Source: JAXGZG01 sp040771825
GTDB lineage: Bacteria > Bacillota > Sulfobacillia > Fermentithermobacillales > Fermentithermobacillaceae
Assembly (NCBI GenBank): GCA_040771825.1
Contig: JAXGZG010000002.1
Span: forward strand, 310,001-374,000
Direction: 5' to 3'
DNA length: 64,000 nt
The notes under the pieces are model-generated. The model saw only the letters and a list, made by a program, of their open reading frames with translations, was not told where the DNA came from and did no database searches. The stretch's first letter is position 1. Each line of letters begins with the position of its first letter. The translations under genes were made by a program, and so were the position numbers. Below are positions 21,007-30,211 of the stretch, in pieces.

Positions 21007-21310
21007 GGGCATCGTCTATGCCCTCAATCGCCCAAAACCCCGTCAATTGCCGTCGACCAGTATCAAAGGCTGAGGAACCCTGTTGACAAGTCTGGGGATA
21101 AGTGCCAGATCGTGTGGATAAACTTGTAAGTCGGCTGATTGGGTCAACATCGAAAAGGTGATGAACGCTGGCTGATGTCGCATATGGGCGTACAGTGGCT
21201 CCTTTGTGCTACACTTGACGTGGTTTGAATGGCAGAGATACCCTAGCGATGCGCCGGGAGTCTTCCGAAGCGCACGCCGAATGATAATGCGGAAGGATGA
21301 AGGAGAGCCC
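21007..21310. other. Intergenic region, DnaA-box-like motifs, no gene
   Basis: Between the 5S fragment and tmk. It holds TGTGGATAA (21113-21121, the exact reverse complement of the DnaA box TTATCCACA) and TGGGGATAA (21093-21101, one mismatch). I see no terminator for the rRNA operon and no coding frame with a ribosome site. Confidence 0.4.
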
Positions 21311-21955
21311 ATGCCAGGGACTTTCATAAGCTTCGAGGGTTGCGATGGCTCGGGCAAGAGCACCCAGTTGAAAAGAGTGCACGAGAGACTCCTGAGTCAG
21401 GGCGTGGATGTAATGCTGACAAGGGAGCCTGGAGGCACGCCTGTGGGGGAACTCATTCGCGGCCTGCTTTTGGACCCCAATGGACCGGACAGGACCGGCT
21501 TAGCAGAAACATTACTCTATGCTGCGTCAAGGGCCGAGATAGTTGAGCGCGTTCTGCTCCCTGCTTTGGAAGACGGGAAGGTAATCTTGGTTGAAAGATA
21601 TTCCGACTCAACTCTCGTGTACCAAGGAATGGCAGGAGGAATCCCCATCGACGACATAGAAGACATTAACAGAATAGCGACATGTGGGTTGATTCCTGAC
21701 CTTACTTTGGTTTTTGACATCGCCGACCCTCAAGTACTCCATCGCAGGATGGCCCCTAAGGAGAAAGACAAGATCGAGTCCCGAGACGAGGCATACCACG
21801 CCAGAGTCAGGGAGGGCTATCGTGCTCTTTCCAAGAGGTATTCTGAACGTATCAAGTTAATAAATGGAGAACTGCCTCAAGATGAGGTTGAGGAAATTGT
21901 GTTTCGGGAAGTGTGGTCGACGCTTGAGAGGCGAAAAGGAGGAAAGACATTATGA
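21311..21955 (+). CDS. tmk: Thymidylate kinase
   Basis: Phosphorylates dTMP to dTDP; 214 residues. ATG 21311 has AAGGAGAG upstream; a longer frame from 21206 lacks one. The P-loop is FEGCDGSGKST, the dTMP-binding motif is TREPGGTPVGE, and VERYSDSTLVYQG matches the DRY-type segment. The LID region RMAPKEKDKIESRDEAYH is of the Gram-positive type. It overlaps the next gene by 4 nt and opens the conserved tmk-darA-holB-ricT-rsmI run. Confidence 0.97.
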   Translation: MPGTFISFEGCDGSGKSTQLKRVHERLLSQGVDVMLTREPGGTPVGELIRGLLLDPNGPDRTGLAETLLYAASRAEIVERVLLPALEDGKVILVERYSDSTLVYQGMAGGIPIDDIEDINRIATCGLIPDLTLVFDIADPQVLHRRMAPKEKDKIESRDEAYHARVREGYRALSKRYSERIKLINGELPQDEVEEIVFREVWSTLERRKGGKTL

Positions 21956-22278
21956 GGCTCATTATCTCTGTGATTCAGGACAAAGACGCCCCAAGGCTAA
22001 TGGAAAGCCTTGTGCGAGCGGGTTTCAGCGCGACGAAACTTGCCTCCACAGGAGGTTTCCTCAGGGAGGGCAACTCCACGGTACTTATCGGAGTGGAGGA
22101 TGGCGAGACCGACCGGGTCTTGGAGGTCATAAAGAAGACCTGCCAGGCTCGAGAGCAGTTGGTTACGCCCATTACTCCCGTGGGTCCGGGAGAGTCCTAC
22201 GTTCCATACCCTGTGGGAGTAGTCGTAGGCGGGGCCACGGTGTTTATCCTTCCCGTTGAGAGGTTTCTTAAGGTTTAG
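21952..22278 (+). CDS. darA: Cyclic di-AMP receptor DarA (PstA/YaaQ)
   Basis: P-II-like trimeric receptor for cyclic di-AMP, 108 residues, fitting the family length. Recognisable segments are MRLIISVIQDKDAPRLME, LASTGGFLREGNSTVLIGV and VGGATVFILPVERF. Cyclic di-AMP binds between subunits; downstream partners are unknown in most species. The start overlaps the tmk stop, and AAAAGGAGG precedes it. Its place between tmk and holB is as in Bacillus. Confidence 0.96.
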   Translation: MRLIISVIQDKDAPRLMESLVRAGFSATKLASTGGFLREGNSTVLIGVEDGETDRVLEVIKKTCQAREQLVTPITPVGPGESYVPYPVGVVVGGATVFILPVERFLKV

Positions 22279-22286
22279 AGACCAGA

Positions 22287-23291
22287 TTGGACCAGCAAAG
22301 CGCAAGCCTTAGCATGGACCGTGGCAACCAAGTTGCGCTGAAGATCATCCAACTGACGTTGAGGTCTCAGAGAGTTGCCCATGCGTACCTGTTCAAAGGG
22401 CCGTCCGGGTCCCCCAAGGTGGCCTATGCTGTGGCTTTGGCCAAAGGACTTCTGTGCGATAACCAACAGTCCGAGACAGGCAGAGACGGGCCCTGCGAGT
22501 CGTGCTGGTCGTGCCGGGAGATAGGTAAAGGTGCCCATCCCGACCTCTTCCAAGTGGAAAAGGACGGCAATACCATAAAGATCAAGAAAACCCACGAGAT
22601 CTTGAAGGAAGCGTTATCCCGGCCGTACCATTCAACAAGAAAAGTGTTTGTTATAAGAGAAGCAGAGGACATGACGGCTGAGGCCTCTAATGCCCTCCTC
22701 AAGATTTTGGAGGAACCTCCGTCCTATGTGACCTTCATACTGACCGCGACCAACGTTGCGGCCATCCCTGAGACTATCGTCTCTAGGTGTCAGGTAGTGC
22801 CCTTTAGAAGGCTTCCACCCCACGCTTTGGGGCAGATTCTTGTGGAGGAACACAAGATCCCCCAAGAGGAGGCGCTGGCTGTAGCGGAGTACTCTGATGG
22901 CAGCGTTGACAAGGCGCTCAGCCTTTTGGAGGGGCAGCGTGGCGGGTCACTCGGGGAGTCTGTCCTCAGGGAGTTGACAGAGATTTCCCCGGTTGAAGTC
23001 GCCCAGAAGTATTCCAGGTTGGATCCTAAGGAGAGGCTTAGAGTCGTGTTTGGCCTCGAAGTTCTCTTTCAGAAGAAGATGCGAGAGTCGGTGTCTGCGG
23101 GATTTGAGAGCGACGTAGACAGGGACCAGCGCCGGTACCTAGAGGAATTGCAGGGGTGGTACCGGGCCCTGGATTCACTTCTCCAGGCCAGAAGGCGTCT
23201 TGACGCCAACACCAATCCGTTTCTCGCTCTTGCGGTGTTGTTTATGGATCTCTGCCATATTGAGAAAGGTTGGAGACTATGCCTTCCGTAG
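22287..23291 (+). CDS. holB: DNA polymerase III delta' subunit
   Basis: Clamp-loader subunit, 334 residues. The AAA+ core shows HAYLFKGPSGSPKVAYA, EAEDMTAEASNALLKILEEPP (sensor region) and SRCQVVPFRRL. A zinc ribbon is seen as C-x10-12-C-x2-C-x2-C (GPCESCWSC). The P-loop is degenerate, with Pro in place of the usual Gly, which fits delta' being a non-hydrolysing subunit. The start TTG 22287 has a poor ribosome site; ATG 22314 is an alternative. Its end overlaps ricT. Confidence 0.92.
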   Translation: MDQQSASLSMDRGNQVALKIIQLTLRSQRVAHAYLFKGPSGSPKVAYAVALAKGLLCDNQQSETGRDGPCESCWSCREIGKGAHPDLFQVEKDGNTIKIKKTHEILKEALSRPYHSTRKVFVIREAEDMTAEASNALLKILEEPPSYVTFILTATNVAAIPETIVSRCQVVPFRRLPPHALGQILVEEHKIPQEEALAVAEYSDGSVDKALSLLEGQRGGSLGESVLRELTEISPVEVAQKYSRLDPKERLRVVFGLEVLFQKKMRESVSAGFESDVDRDQRRYLEELQGWYRALDSLLQARRRLDANTNPFLALAVLFMDLCHIEKGWRLCLP

Positions 23292-24082
23292 TTGGAGTCA
23301 GGTTCAAGGACAGGGGAAAAGTGTACTACTTCGACCCGATTGACTTATCCCTGAATGTTGGAGACAGCGTTCTTGTTGAGACCGTCCGGGGTATCGAAAT
23401 GGGTAGTCTGGTAATGGGCCCCAAGGAAGTCCCCGAAGACAAACTGGTCCTTCCTCTAAAGCGAGTCATTCGAGTCGCAACTCTGGAAGATGTTACTGTC
23501 GATGAAAGCAATAGAACCAAGGCCCGGGAAGCCATGGATATAGCGAAGGCCAAAGTCGCCGACCACGGCCTTGATATGCATCTAGTAGACGCCGAGTACA
23601 CTTTTGACGGCTCTCGGGTTGTTCTTTACTTCACCGCCGATGGCAGGGTCGATTTTCGGGAATTGGTCAAAGACCTCGCATCAGCGCTAAGAACTCGGGT
23701 TGAGCTCCGGCAGATTGGAGTGAGGGACCAAGCCAAGCTTATAGGCGGAATCGGTCCGTGCGGAAGGGCACTTTGTTGCGCGTCGTTCCTCAATGACTTT
23801 TTGCCTGTTTCCATAAAAATGGCCAAAGACCAGAACCTCTCCCTCAACCCGACCAAGATATCGGGAGCATGTGGCCGCCTCCTCTGCTGTTTGAGGTTCG
23901 AATGCGACCACTATGAGTACGCCAGGAATGCCCTACCACAGGTAGGCGCCATTGTTGTGACCCCCGAAGGGGAGGGTAGAGTCGCTGCCCAGAACCCGGG
24001 CAAGAGCACTCTGCGTGTAGAGATTGAAGACGGCAAGATCATGGAGTTCCCGTTGGAGGAAGTAGAGGAGAAAAAGGCGTGA
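23279..24082 (+). CDS. ricT: RicT (YaaT/PSP1 family) RNA-maturation factor
   Basis: Part of the RicA-RicF-RicT complex that works with RNase Y in mRNA processing and is needed for normal sporulation and competence in Bacillus. 267 residues from ATG 23279 (GGAG just upstream). The Cys-rich signature is clear: GPCGRALCCASFL and GACGRLLCCLRFECDHY, ligands for iron-sulfur clusters in the family. It overlaps holB by 13 nt and shares a GTGA overlap with rsmI. Confidence 0.95.
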   Translation: MPSVVGVRFKDRGKVYYFDPIDLSLNVGDSVLVETVRGIEMGSLVMGPKEVPEDKLVLPLKRVIRVATLEDVTVDESNRTKAREAMDIAKAKVADHGLDMHLVDAEYTFDGSRVVLYFTADGRVDFRELVKDLASALRTRVELRQIGVRDQAKLIGGIGPCGRALCCASFLNDFLPVSIKMAKDQNLSLNPTKISGACGRLLCCLRFECDHYEYARNALPQVGAIVVTPEGEGRVAAQNPGKSTLRVEIEDGKIMEFPLEEVEEKKA

Positions 24083-24840
24083 CTCACGATGTCCAGCGTC
24101 CCTTCGGCACTCTGTACATTTGCGGCACTCCCATCGGCAATCTGAAGGACGTGACCCACAGGCTAATCGAGGTTCTCAACGCTGCGGACGTTATTGCCTG
24201 CGAGGATACCAGGCGCACGCGAAAACTCCTTTCCCACTTCCGCATATCTAGGCCGGTTATCTCGGTTCACCAGCATGTAGAGAGAGAGCGGACCGGAGGC
24301 GTCATTGACCTTCTTTCAGAGGGCAAATCGGTGGCCTTCGTTTCTGATGCGGGTATGCCGGTGGTTTCTGATCCGGGAGCCTATCTAGTCAGGACAGTTC
24401 GGGAGCAAGGTTACAAGATTGAACTCATACCCGGACCATCGTCGGTGTCCGGGGCGTTGGCCTTGTCTGGGTTTTCAGGGGACAGGTTCGTATTCGGAGG
24501 GTTCTTGCCGAGAAAGCCTAAGGAGCGACGGGACTTTTTCGTGCGTTGGGTGTGGCCGGGCGTGGCCGCAGTCTTTTTCGAGTCGCCATACAGAGTCAAG
24601 AAGAGCTTGGAGGACTTGGCCAAGGTGTTTCCCATGTGTGAGGTCTCGCTTTGCCATGAGATGACCAAGATGCACGAGAGCGTAATCTGGGGGAAAGTTG
24701 GCGAGGTTGTTGCAGGTTTGAAAGGCGACAAGCTGCAGGGTGAGTGGGTTATTGTGGCCTACCGCCCGCCGGAGCAAGATATCCGGGATCCTCATGAAAA
24801 AACGAATAGGGAGACAAGGTGTTTACGCCCATCTCCCTGA
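24079..24840 (+). CDS. rsmI: 16S rRNA (cytidine1402-2'-O)-methyltransferase
   Basis: SAM-dependent tetrapyrrole-methylase fold enzyme that 2'-O-methylates C1402 in the 16S decoding centre. 253 residues from GTG 24079, overlapping the ricT stop. Motifs: LYICGTPIGNLKDVTHR, ACEDTRRTRKLLSHF, VSDAGMPVVSDPG and LIPGPSSVSGALALSGF. It is somewhat shorter than the usual 280 or so residues because the C-terminal RsmI helical extension is reduced. Confidence 0.96.
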   Translation: MTHDVQRPFGTLYICGTPIGNLKDVTHRLIEVLNAADVIACEDTRRTRKLLSHFRISRPVISVHQHVERERTGGVIDLLSEGKSVAFVSDAGMPVVSDPGAYLVRTVREQGYKIELIPGPSSVSGALALSGFSGDRFVFGGFLPRKPKERRDFFVRWVWPGVAAVFFESPYRVKKSLEDLAKVFPMCEVSLCHEMTKMHESVIWGKVGEVVAGLKGDKLQGEWVIVAYRPPEQDIRDPHEKTNRETRCLRPSP

Positions 24841-24890
24841 GTAATCTGCTATTGGCTGAAATCTATGGATGATGCCGGTCTTGCGGGCGA

Positions 24891-25139
24891 TCACCTAGAG
24901 ATCTTGCCTAGTTCGGTAAGGCATTGCCTGCAGACGCGCTTGCCCTTGTATATCTCGACCTCGGCGGCGTTTCCACAGAATACGCAAGCCGGCTCGTATT
25001 TCCTCAATATGATGCTCTCGCCGTCTACGTATATCTCTAGAGAGTCTTTCTCGCCGATGTCCAAAGTACGCCGCAACTCTATAGGGATTACGACTCTGCC
25101 TAGTTCGTCTACCTTACGCACCACACCGGTTGATTTCAT
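24891..25139 (-). CDS. abrB: AbrB-type transition regulator with zinc-ribbon tail
   Basis: DNA-binding transition-state regulator, 82 residues from ATG 25139. Residues 1-50 are a swapped-hairpin AbrB domain (STGVVRKVDELGRVVIPIELRRTL). The C-terminus differs from Bacillus AbrB: it holds C-x2-C (CVFC) and, 15 residues on, C-x2-C (CRQC), a likely zinc site as in many clostridial AbrB proteins. It is transcribed against rsmI and away from metG, the same location as in Bacillus. Confidence 0.93.
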   Translation of the reverse strand: MKSTGVVRKVDELGRVVIPIELRRTLDIGEKDSLEIYVDGESIILRKYEPACVFCGNAAEVEIYKGKRVCRQCLTELGKISR

Positions 25140-25324
25140 CACAGTCAGTCACCTGCCCCCTCCCAAAATTCGACATAAGGTTCACTAAAATGTGTACCAG
25201 AAGTGCCAGAAACCGTCAAGGGATTTTAACCACAAATTTTAGATAATGGGTGAGCAGGGTAAACTTCCTTATTAAGGCGGAGAATGTTAGAATTACGAAA
25301 GACATCCATAGGAGGTCCTATCAA

Positions 25325-27298
25325 ATGGCTCAAGACAATACCTATTATATAACAACTCCCATCTATTACGCATCTGGTGATCTGCATATCGGACATTCTT
25401 ACACTACTCTAGCCGCCGACGCCATATCCCGGTACAAGAGGCTTAGGGGATACGATGTATTCTTCCTAACGGGCACCGACGAGCACGGCCTAAAGATTCA
25501 GCGTAAGGCACAGTCTTCCGGCATGGAGCCCCAGGCATATGTAGACATGATCGTGGCGCGCATCAAGGAACTTTGGCGCACGCTGGACATTTCCTATGAC
25601 GGTTTCATCCGGACTACTGACAAGTCTCACCAGGAGACGGTCCAGTGGATCTTTCAGAAACTATACGATAATAACGATATCTACAAGAAGGCATACGAAA
25701 GCTGGTATTGCGTGGGCTGCGAATCTTTCTACACCGAAACTCAAGCCAGAGCCTTCCCGAACATGATTTGCCCTGATCACGGCAAACCCTTGGAACGAGT
25801 GCAAGAAGAAAGCTATTTCTTCAGACTCTCCAAGTACCAGGACAGACTTCTCCAGCACATTGAGGAGAATCCTGATTTCATTCAACCAGTATCCAGACGG
25901 AATGAGGTCAGCCAGTTTGTCAAAAGCGGGCTTGAAGATCTGTGCGTCTCCCGAACCAGTTTTGACTGGGGGATCAAATTGCCCTTTGACCCGGGAAGCG
26001 TCGTCTACGTGTGGATCGATGCTCTCGCCAACTATATTTCCGCCATGGGTTACCCTGAAGATACCGACAACTTCCGGCGGTGGTGGCCTGCGGACCTGCA
26101 CCTAATGGGTAAGGAAATCTTGAGGTTTCACGCCGTAATCTGGCCTATCCTTCTCATGGCCCTAGATCTCCCTTTGCCCAAGCAGATCTTCGCCCACGGC
26201 TGGCTTAACTTAGGCGGCAAGAAAATGTCCAAGACAATGGGCAATGTGGTTGACCCCTTCGAACTCTGCCGGAAATACGGGCTAGATGCGGTCCGCTACT
26301 TCGCTTTGCGAGAGGTGCCGTTTGGAGCCGACGGAGACTATAGCGAGGAATCTTTGGTAGCCAGGATCAACTCGGATCTCGCTAACGACCTGGGGAACCT
26401 TGTGCACCGCACTCTCACCATGGTGAAGAAATTTTGTGGGGCTCAAGTACCTTGTCCGGCCGGCGAGAACCAAGTGGATATCCGCTTCAGAGAGAAATGT
26501 GTCTCCCTGAAAGAGCGCGTGGAGAAGGAAATCGACGCTCTTCATCTAAGCGCGGCTTTAGAAGCCATCATGGATGTGGTGGGGGCGGCGAACAAATACA
26601 TCGACGAAGTAAGCCCTTGGGATCTGGCAAAGAACGCTGATCCACGTCTGGGCACATCCCTCAACGCTTTGTGCGAGTGTCTCAGGATAGTTGCTTTGCT
26701 CCTCAGGCCGTTTATGGTCAGAACGCCCGAACTCATATGGAACGCCCTAGGCATGGCCGGGGACATTCGGTCACAAGCGTGGGGTACGGCGGGAGAATGG
26801 GGTGTGGCTGTACCGGGCCAAGTGACCCGCAGGGGCAAGCCTATGTTCCCCAGGATCGAGGATGCCGAGGCCACCGAGGTTGCCCCTGAAAGCGCCGAGA
26901 CACCGAAGCCTCAAGTTGCGCCTCCCGGCGGGCCCAGCGAATCTAGCCAGTCCAGCAAGTCCAGCGGGCCTACCGGAGTCATCACCATAGACGATTTCCG
27001 AAAGGTCCAGCTAAGGGTCGCAGAAGTGGTCTCGTGCTCTAAGGTCAAGGGCGCCGACAAACTCCTAAAACTCGAACTCAACTTGGGCGAAGAGACTAGG
27101 CAGATAGTTGCCGGAATCGCTATGTACTACGCCCCGGAAGAACTCGTTGGCAAGGAGATCGTCGTAGTTTACAATCTTGAACCCGCCGTCATCAGGGGTG
27201 TAGAGTCCAACGGCATGCTATTGGCAGCCAAGGATAACAACGGGCTGACGGTCCTCACAGTCGACCGGAGGATCACGCCAGGAAGCAGGATCTCTTGA
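25325..27298 (+). CDS. metG: Methionyl-tRNA synthetase
   Basis: Class I aminoacyl-tRNA synthetase, 657 residues. ATG 25325 has AGGAGGT upstream; the frame continues back to 25250 but without a site. The HIGH motif is HIGH itself at residues 21-24 and the KMSKS loop is KKMSKT near residue 300. Zinc-site cysteines are in CVGCESFY and CPDHGK. The last 110 residues form a C-terminal tRNA-binding (OB-fold) domain after a Pro/Ser/Gly-rich linker (FRKVQLRVAEVVSCSKV, VESNGMLLAA). It overlaps tatD or lies 5 nt before it. Confidence 0.97.
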   Translation: MAQDNTYYITTPIYYASGDLHIGHSYTTLAADAISRYKRLRGYDVFFLTGTDEHGLKIQRKAQSSGMEPQAYVDMIVARIKELWRTLDISYDGFIRTTDKSHQETVQWIFQKLYDNNDIYKKAYESWYCVGCESFYTETQARAFPNMICPDHGKPLERVQEESYFFRLSKYQDRLLQHIEENPDFIQPVSRRNEVSQFVKSGLEDLCVSRTSFDWGIKLPFDPGSVVYVWIDALANYISAMGYPEDTDNFRRWWPADLHLMGKEILRFHAVIWPILLMALDLPLPKQIFAHGWLNLGGKKMSKTMGNVVDPFELCRKYGLDAVRYFALREVPFGADGDYSEESLVARINSDLANDLGNLVHRTLTMVKKFCGAQVPCPAGENQVDIRFREKCVSLKERVEKEIDALHLSAALEAIMDVVGAANKYIDEVSPWDLAKNADPRLGTSLNALCECLRIVALLLRPFMVRTPELIWNALGMAGDIRSQAWGTAGEWGVAVPGQVTRRGKPMFPRIEDAEATEVAPESAETPKPQVAPPGGPSESSQSSKSSGPTGVITIDDFRKVQLRVAEVVSCSKVKGADKLLKLELNLGEETRQIVAGIAMYYAPEELVGKEIVVVYNLEPAVIRGVESNGMLLAAKDNNGLTVLTVDRRITPGSRIS

Positions 27299-27303
27299 GA
27301 ACG

Positions 27304-28119
27304 ATGACTTCTTTGGTGACAGTCGATACCCATGCTCACGTGGGCATGAGAGAGTTTGATGACGACAGAGACCTAGTCATTCAGAGAGCTCGTGATTCGG
27401 GGGTCCGGTTTTTGGAAGTCAGTTACGACGAGGAGTCATCTGTCAGGAGCGTCTCGTTGGCCCGGAGGCTCGGCGTATGTGTGGCTTTAGGGATTCATCC
27501 CCACTATAGCGGGGCCCAAGGGAAGGTTACGGAGTCAACACTCCAGGACAGATGGGGCCGAGTTGGGGATCTTGCACTCGCCAACCCCGACCGGGTTGTG
27601 GCCTTGGGAGAAATGGGCCTCGACTACTTCCGCAACCGGATCCCTCGGGAGACTCAGATAGAATGCTTCCGGGCAGGGCTGGATCTTGCCCGGAAGTTGG
27701 GTTTGCCGGTCATTGTGCACCAGAGAGATGCTGAAGAAGACACTTTGAGGGTCATATCTCAGGCAGGGTTGTCGCAGCCGATAGTGTTCCACTGTTTTTC
27801 TCAGGAGGAGTCCTACGCTCGCCGATGCTTGGACCTAGGGGGCTACCTGGGTATTGGCGGTGTTCTTACGTTCAGGAGAAACGATCCCCTTAGGGAAGCT
27901 GTGGGCAAGATGCCAAGAGATCGGTTGCTGGTTGAGACTGATTGCCCGTACTTAGCGCCTCAAGAGCACAGGGGAAGAAGAAATGAGCCTTCCTTTGTGC
28001 TTCTCACAGTCAAGGTTCTGGCGGCAGTTTTGCGCCAAGATGCGGCTCAAGTGATAAGAGACACCACCGAGAACGCCACAAGGATCTTGGGCACATCCAT
28101 ATTGCGGCCTAGCGTATAA
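27304..28119 (+). CDS. tatD: TatD family metal-dependent deoxyribonuclease
   Basis: TIM-barrel metallo-hydrolase of the TatD/YabD family, 271 residues from ATG 27304 (TTG 27295, overlapping the metG stop, is possible). Metal ligands are visible: DTHAHV, GEMGLDYF, VIVHQRDAE, VFHCFSQ and VETDCPYLAP. Members show 3'-5' exonuclease activity on DNA or RNA. The location after metG matches Bacillus yabD. Confidence 0.95.
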   Translation: MTSLVTVDTHAHVGMREFDDDRDLVIQRARDSGVRFLEVSYDEESSVRSVSLARRLGVCVALGIHPHYSGAQGKVTESTLQDRWGRVGDLALANPDRVVALGEMGLDYFRNRIPRETQIECFRAGLDLARKLGLPVIVHQRDAEEDTLRVISQAGLSQPIVFHCFSQEESYARRCLDLGGYLGIGGVLTFRRNDPLREAVGKMPRDRLLVETDCPYLAPQEHRGRRNEPSFVLLTVKVLAAVLRQDAAQVIRDTTENATRILGTSILRPSV

Positions 28120-28239
28120 GGCCCGGCCCATTTGTGTAACTTATAACAACACAGCCACTCTCTACCAACCAGACCCTGAGGTGCCATTAGAGGAAATGGG
28201 TTGCCGGTGGCGAATTACTGGAATCAGGAGGTGTCCACA

Positions 28240-29265
28240 TTGCAGTCATGGGACTTAGCCAGTGGCAAGAGCCGCGTCAAGCGTTCTTTCCACTTCGCTC
28301 TCTTGACCGCTTCGCTGGTCGCTGTCCTCGTCTTCTCATGTATCTGCGTTGCCCGCTCCCAGGCCAGCGCTGTTACCGTATCCGCCTGGGATCGTGAAGT
28401 GAACTTGTCCGTGGCTCCCGAGACCACTGTCAAGGAAGTCTTGGAGCGAGCCAACGTTATTCTCGGGCCAGGAGATTCCTGTGTCCCGGATCCCGACGAG
28501 AAGGTAGAGGATGGTTCAAGGGTCATAGTAAACAGAGGCTGCCCTCGCTTCGTTCACTGTGATGGTAAGGTATCGGTAGTAACCACGTCTTGCGCCCGGG
28601 TCTCAAATATTCTGGGCTTGGCCCAGGTTACTTTGGGGCAAGAGGACATTGTGACTCCGGCGCCGGAAGACGAGATGGTTGATTGCAACACCATAAGGGT
28701 AGTTAGGGTAACCTACGGGGAAGAGGTCCAGGAGGTTTCTATGGACTTTGCCACCGAGACAAGGAACGACAATTCCCTCGAGACGGGGCTAACGAGAGTC
28801 TACAGGAGCGGGAGCAGAGGTCTTGACCGCGTTACATACACGGTTAGATATGAGGACGGGAAGGCAGTCCAGCGTGGCGAGATAGCAAGAGAGACAATCA
28901 AAGAGCCCTCCAACAAGATAGTGCTTGTAGGCGCCTTACGGCAGGTGTCCCGCGGCGGTGAGAACCTCCGGTTCACCAGAGCGGTGGACGCGTCCAGCAC
29001 AGCCTATTGTTCGTGCGCCAAGTGCTGCGGAAAGTTTTCCAACGGATACACCCACATTGGCTTGCCCGCCAAAAAGGGAGTTATCGCAGTAGATCCGTCG
29101 GTGATACCTCTTGGCACCAGGGTGTATGTTGACGGGTATGGGTATGCCGTTGCGGCAGATACAGGCGGCGCCATCAAAGGCAATAGGATCGACGTCTGTT
29201 TCGATACCCACGAAGAGGCCCTTAGGTGGGGCATGAAAAAGGTCAAAGTGTACTTGCTTGAGTAA
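28240..29265 (+). CDS. Cell-wall protein with DUF348, G5 and 3D domains (YabE-like)
   Basis: Secreted wall-modifying protein of the Rpf/YabE type, 341 residues. I chose TTG 28240 because a perfect AGGAGGTG (28226-28233) lies 6 nt upstream. A membrane anchor or signal (FALLTASLVAVLVFSCICVA) is at residues about 20-40. Two DUF348 repeats follow (VTVSAWDREVNLSVAPETTV and VSVVTTSCARVSNILG), then a G5 domain (about 155-235). The C-terminal 3D domain has the three conserved Asp residues (AVDPSVIPLG, AADTGGAIKG, IDVCFDTHEEA), a MltA/YabE-type lytic fold. It overlaps rsmA. Confidence 0.92.
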   Translation: MQSWDLASGKSRVKRSFHFALLTASLVAVLVFSCICVARSQASAVTVSAWDREVNLSVAPETTVKEVLERANVILGPGDSCVPDPDEKVEDGSRVIVNRGCPRFVHCDGKVSVVTTSCARVSNILGLAQVTLGQEDIVTPAPEDEMVDCNTIRVVRVTYGEEVQEVSMDFATETRNDNSLETGLTRVYRSGSRGLDRVTYTVRYEDGKAVQRGEIARETIKEPSNKIVLVGALRQVSRGGENLRFTRAVDASSTAYCSCAKCCGKFSNGYTHIGLPAKKGVIAVDPSVIPLGTRVYVDGYGYAVAADTGGAIKGNRIDVCFDTHEEALRWGMKKVKVYLLE

Positions 29266-30115
29266 GACTTACGGTCAGATACTGAAAGATACCGGGGTAT
29301 TTCCCAAGAAGCGCTTGGGTCAGCATTTCATGACTGACCCAAGGCTTCTTGATAGCCTTTCCCAAGTCATGCTGCCTCTGGGAAGAAGTTGGGTAGCCGT
29401 GGAGATTGGTCCGGGTATAGGTACTTTGACCAGGGAATTGTGCAAAAGGGCTCAATGGGTATACGCCCTTGAGTATGACCGCGACCTCCAAGAAGCATCC
29501 CGCCAGGTCCTGGGCGACCTTACGAACCTAACTTGGGTATGGGGCGATGCTCTTCAGTACGATCTTTCGGGTGCCGCCACAAAGAAAACCCACCCTGACC
29601 GGGACCTAGCTTTGTGTGGGAACCTGCCCTACTATATTACTTCACAGATTCTCTACTCTGCCTTGGTCAAGAGATGCTTTTGGACCCGAATGGGCTTTGT
29701 GGTCCAAGAGGAAGTTGGCCAGCGAATGGCTGGGCCCAAAGGCTCAGGCAATTTCGGACGGCTATCACTTTGGTGCCAATACAGAGGCGCCGTGAAGATC
29801 GTCAGAAGGATACCGGGAGGCGCCTTTCTGCCGCGGCCCGATGTTGGCTCGTGCCTAGTGACTCTCGACCTTTACCCCGAGTCTCCGCTGACAGAACCGG
29901 AAGAAGAGTTCATGGACACCCTGTCCCGGGCAGCGTTCTCTACCCGAAGGAAAACTCTTCTTAACGGATTATCTCCCCTCTTCCCCGACAAGAAGGCTCT
30001 TTCCGAGGCCTTGTCTTCTAGCGGAATCGACCCCGGATGCCGGGCCGAAGATATCGGAGTTGCGGGTTTTGTGACTCTCGCCCGGGCTCTCCTGCCCAAC
30101 CATTCCCAGAAATAG
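29258..30115 (+). CDS. rsmA: 16S rRNA dimethyladenosine transferase RsmA/KsgA
   Basis: Dimethylates A1518 and A1519 of 16S rRNA late in 30S assembly. 285 residues from TTG 29258, overlapping the end of the preceding gene by 8 nt. Motifs: KKRLGQHFMTDPRLL, VEIGPGIGTLT (SAM motif I), LEYDRDL, and the catalytic GNLPYYIT. The usual upstream neighbour rnmV (5S maturase M5) is absent. Confidence 0.97.
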   Translation: MSKTYGQILKDTGVFPKKRLGQHFMTDPRLLDSLSQVMLPLGRSWVAVEIGPGIGTLTRELCKRAQWVYALEYDRDLQEASRQVLGDLTNLTWVWGDALQYDLSGAATKKTHPDRDLALCGNLPYYITSQILYSALVKRCFWTRMGFVVQEEVGQRMAGPKGSGNFGRLSLWCQYRGAVKIVRRIPGGAFLPRPDVGSCLVTLDLYPESPLTEPEEEFMDTLSRAAFSTRRKTLLNGLSPLFPDKKALSEALSSSGIDPGCRAEDIGVAGFVTLARALLPNHSQK

Positions 30116-30144
30116 CAGGGTTGTGGGAGAATTTGACGCTAGAT

Positions 30145-30173
30145 TTGCCTCAAAACGCGAAAAGTGTTACAAT
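30145..30173 (+). promoter_or_regulatory. Sigma-A promoter of ykuK-like/veg
   Basis: TTGCCT (30145-30150), 17-nt spacer, TACAAT (30168-30173), 38 nt before the start of the next gene. Confidence 0.65.
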
Positions 30174-30211
30174 TATTACGCAACCACAAAGGGTGAAGGA
30201 GGGATCTGCGG

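Noticed and set aside
21093..21121. Replication origin suspected from two DnaA-like boxes
   Set aside because: Only two boxes, one inexact, no AT-rich unwinding region and no dnaA or dnaN nearby.
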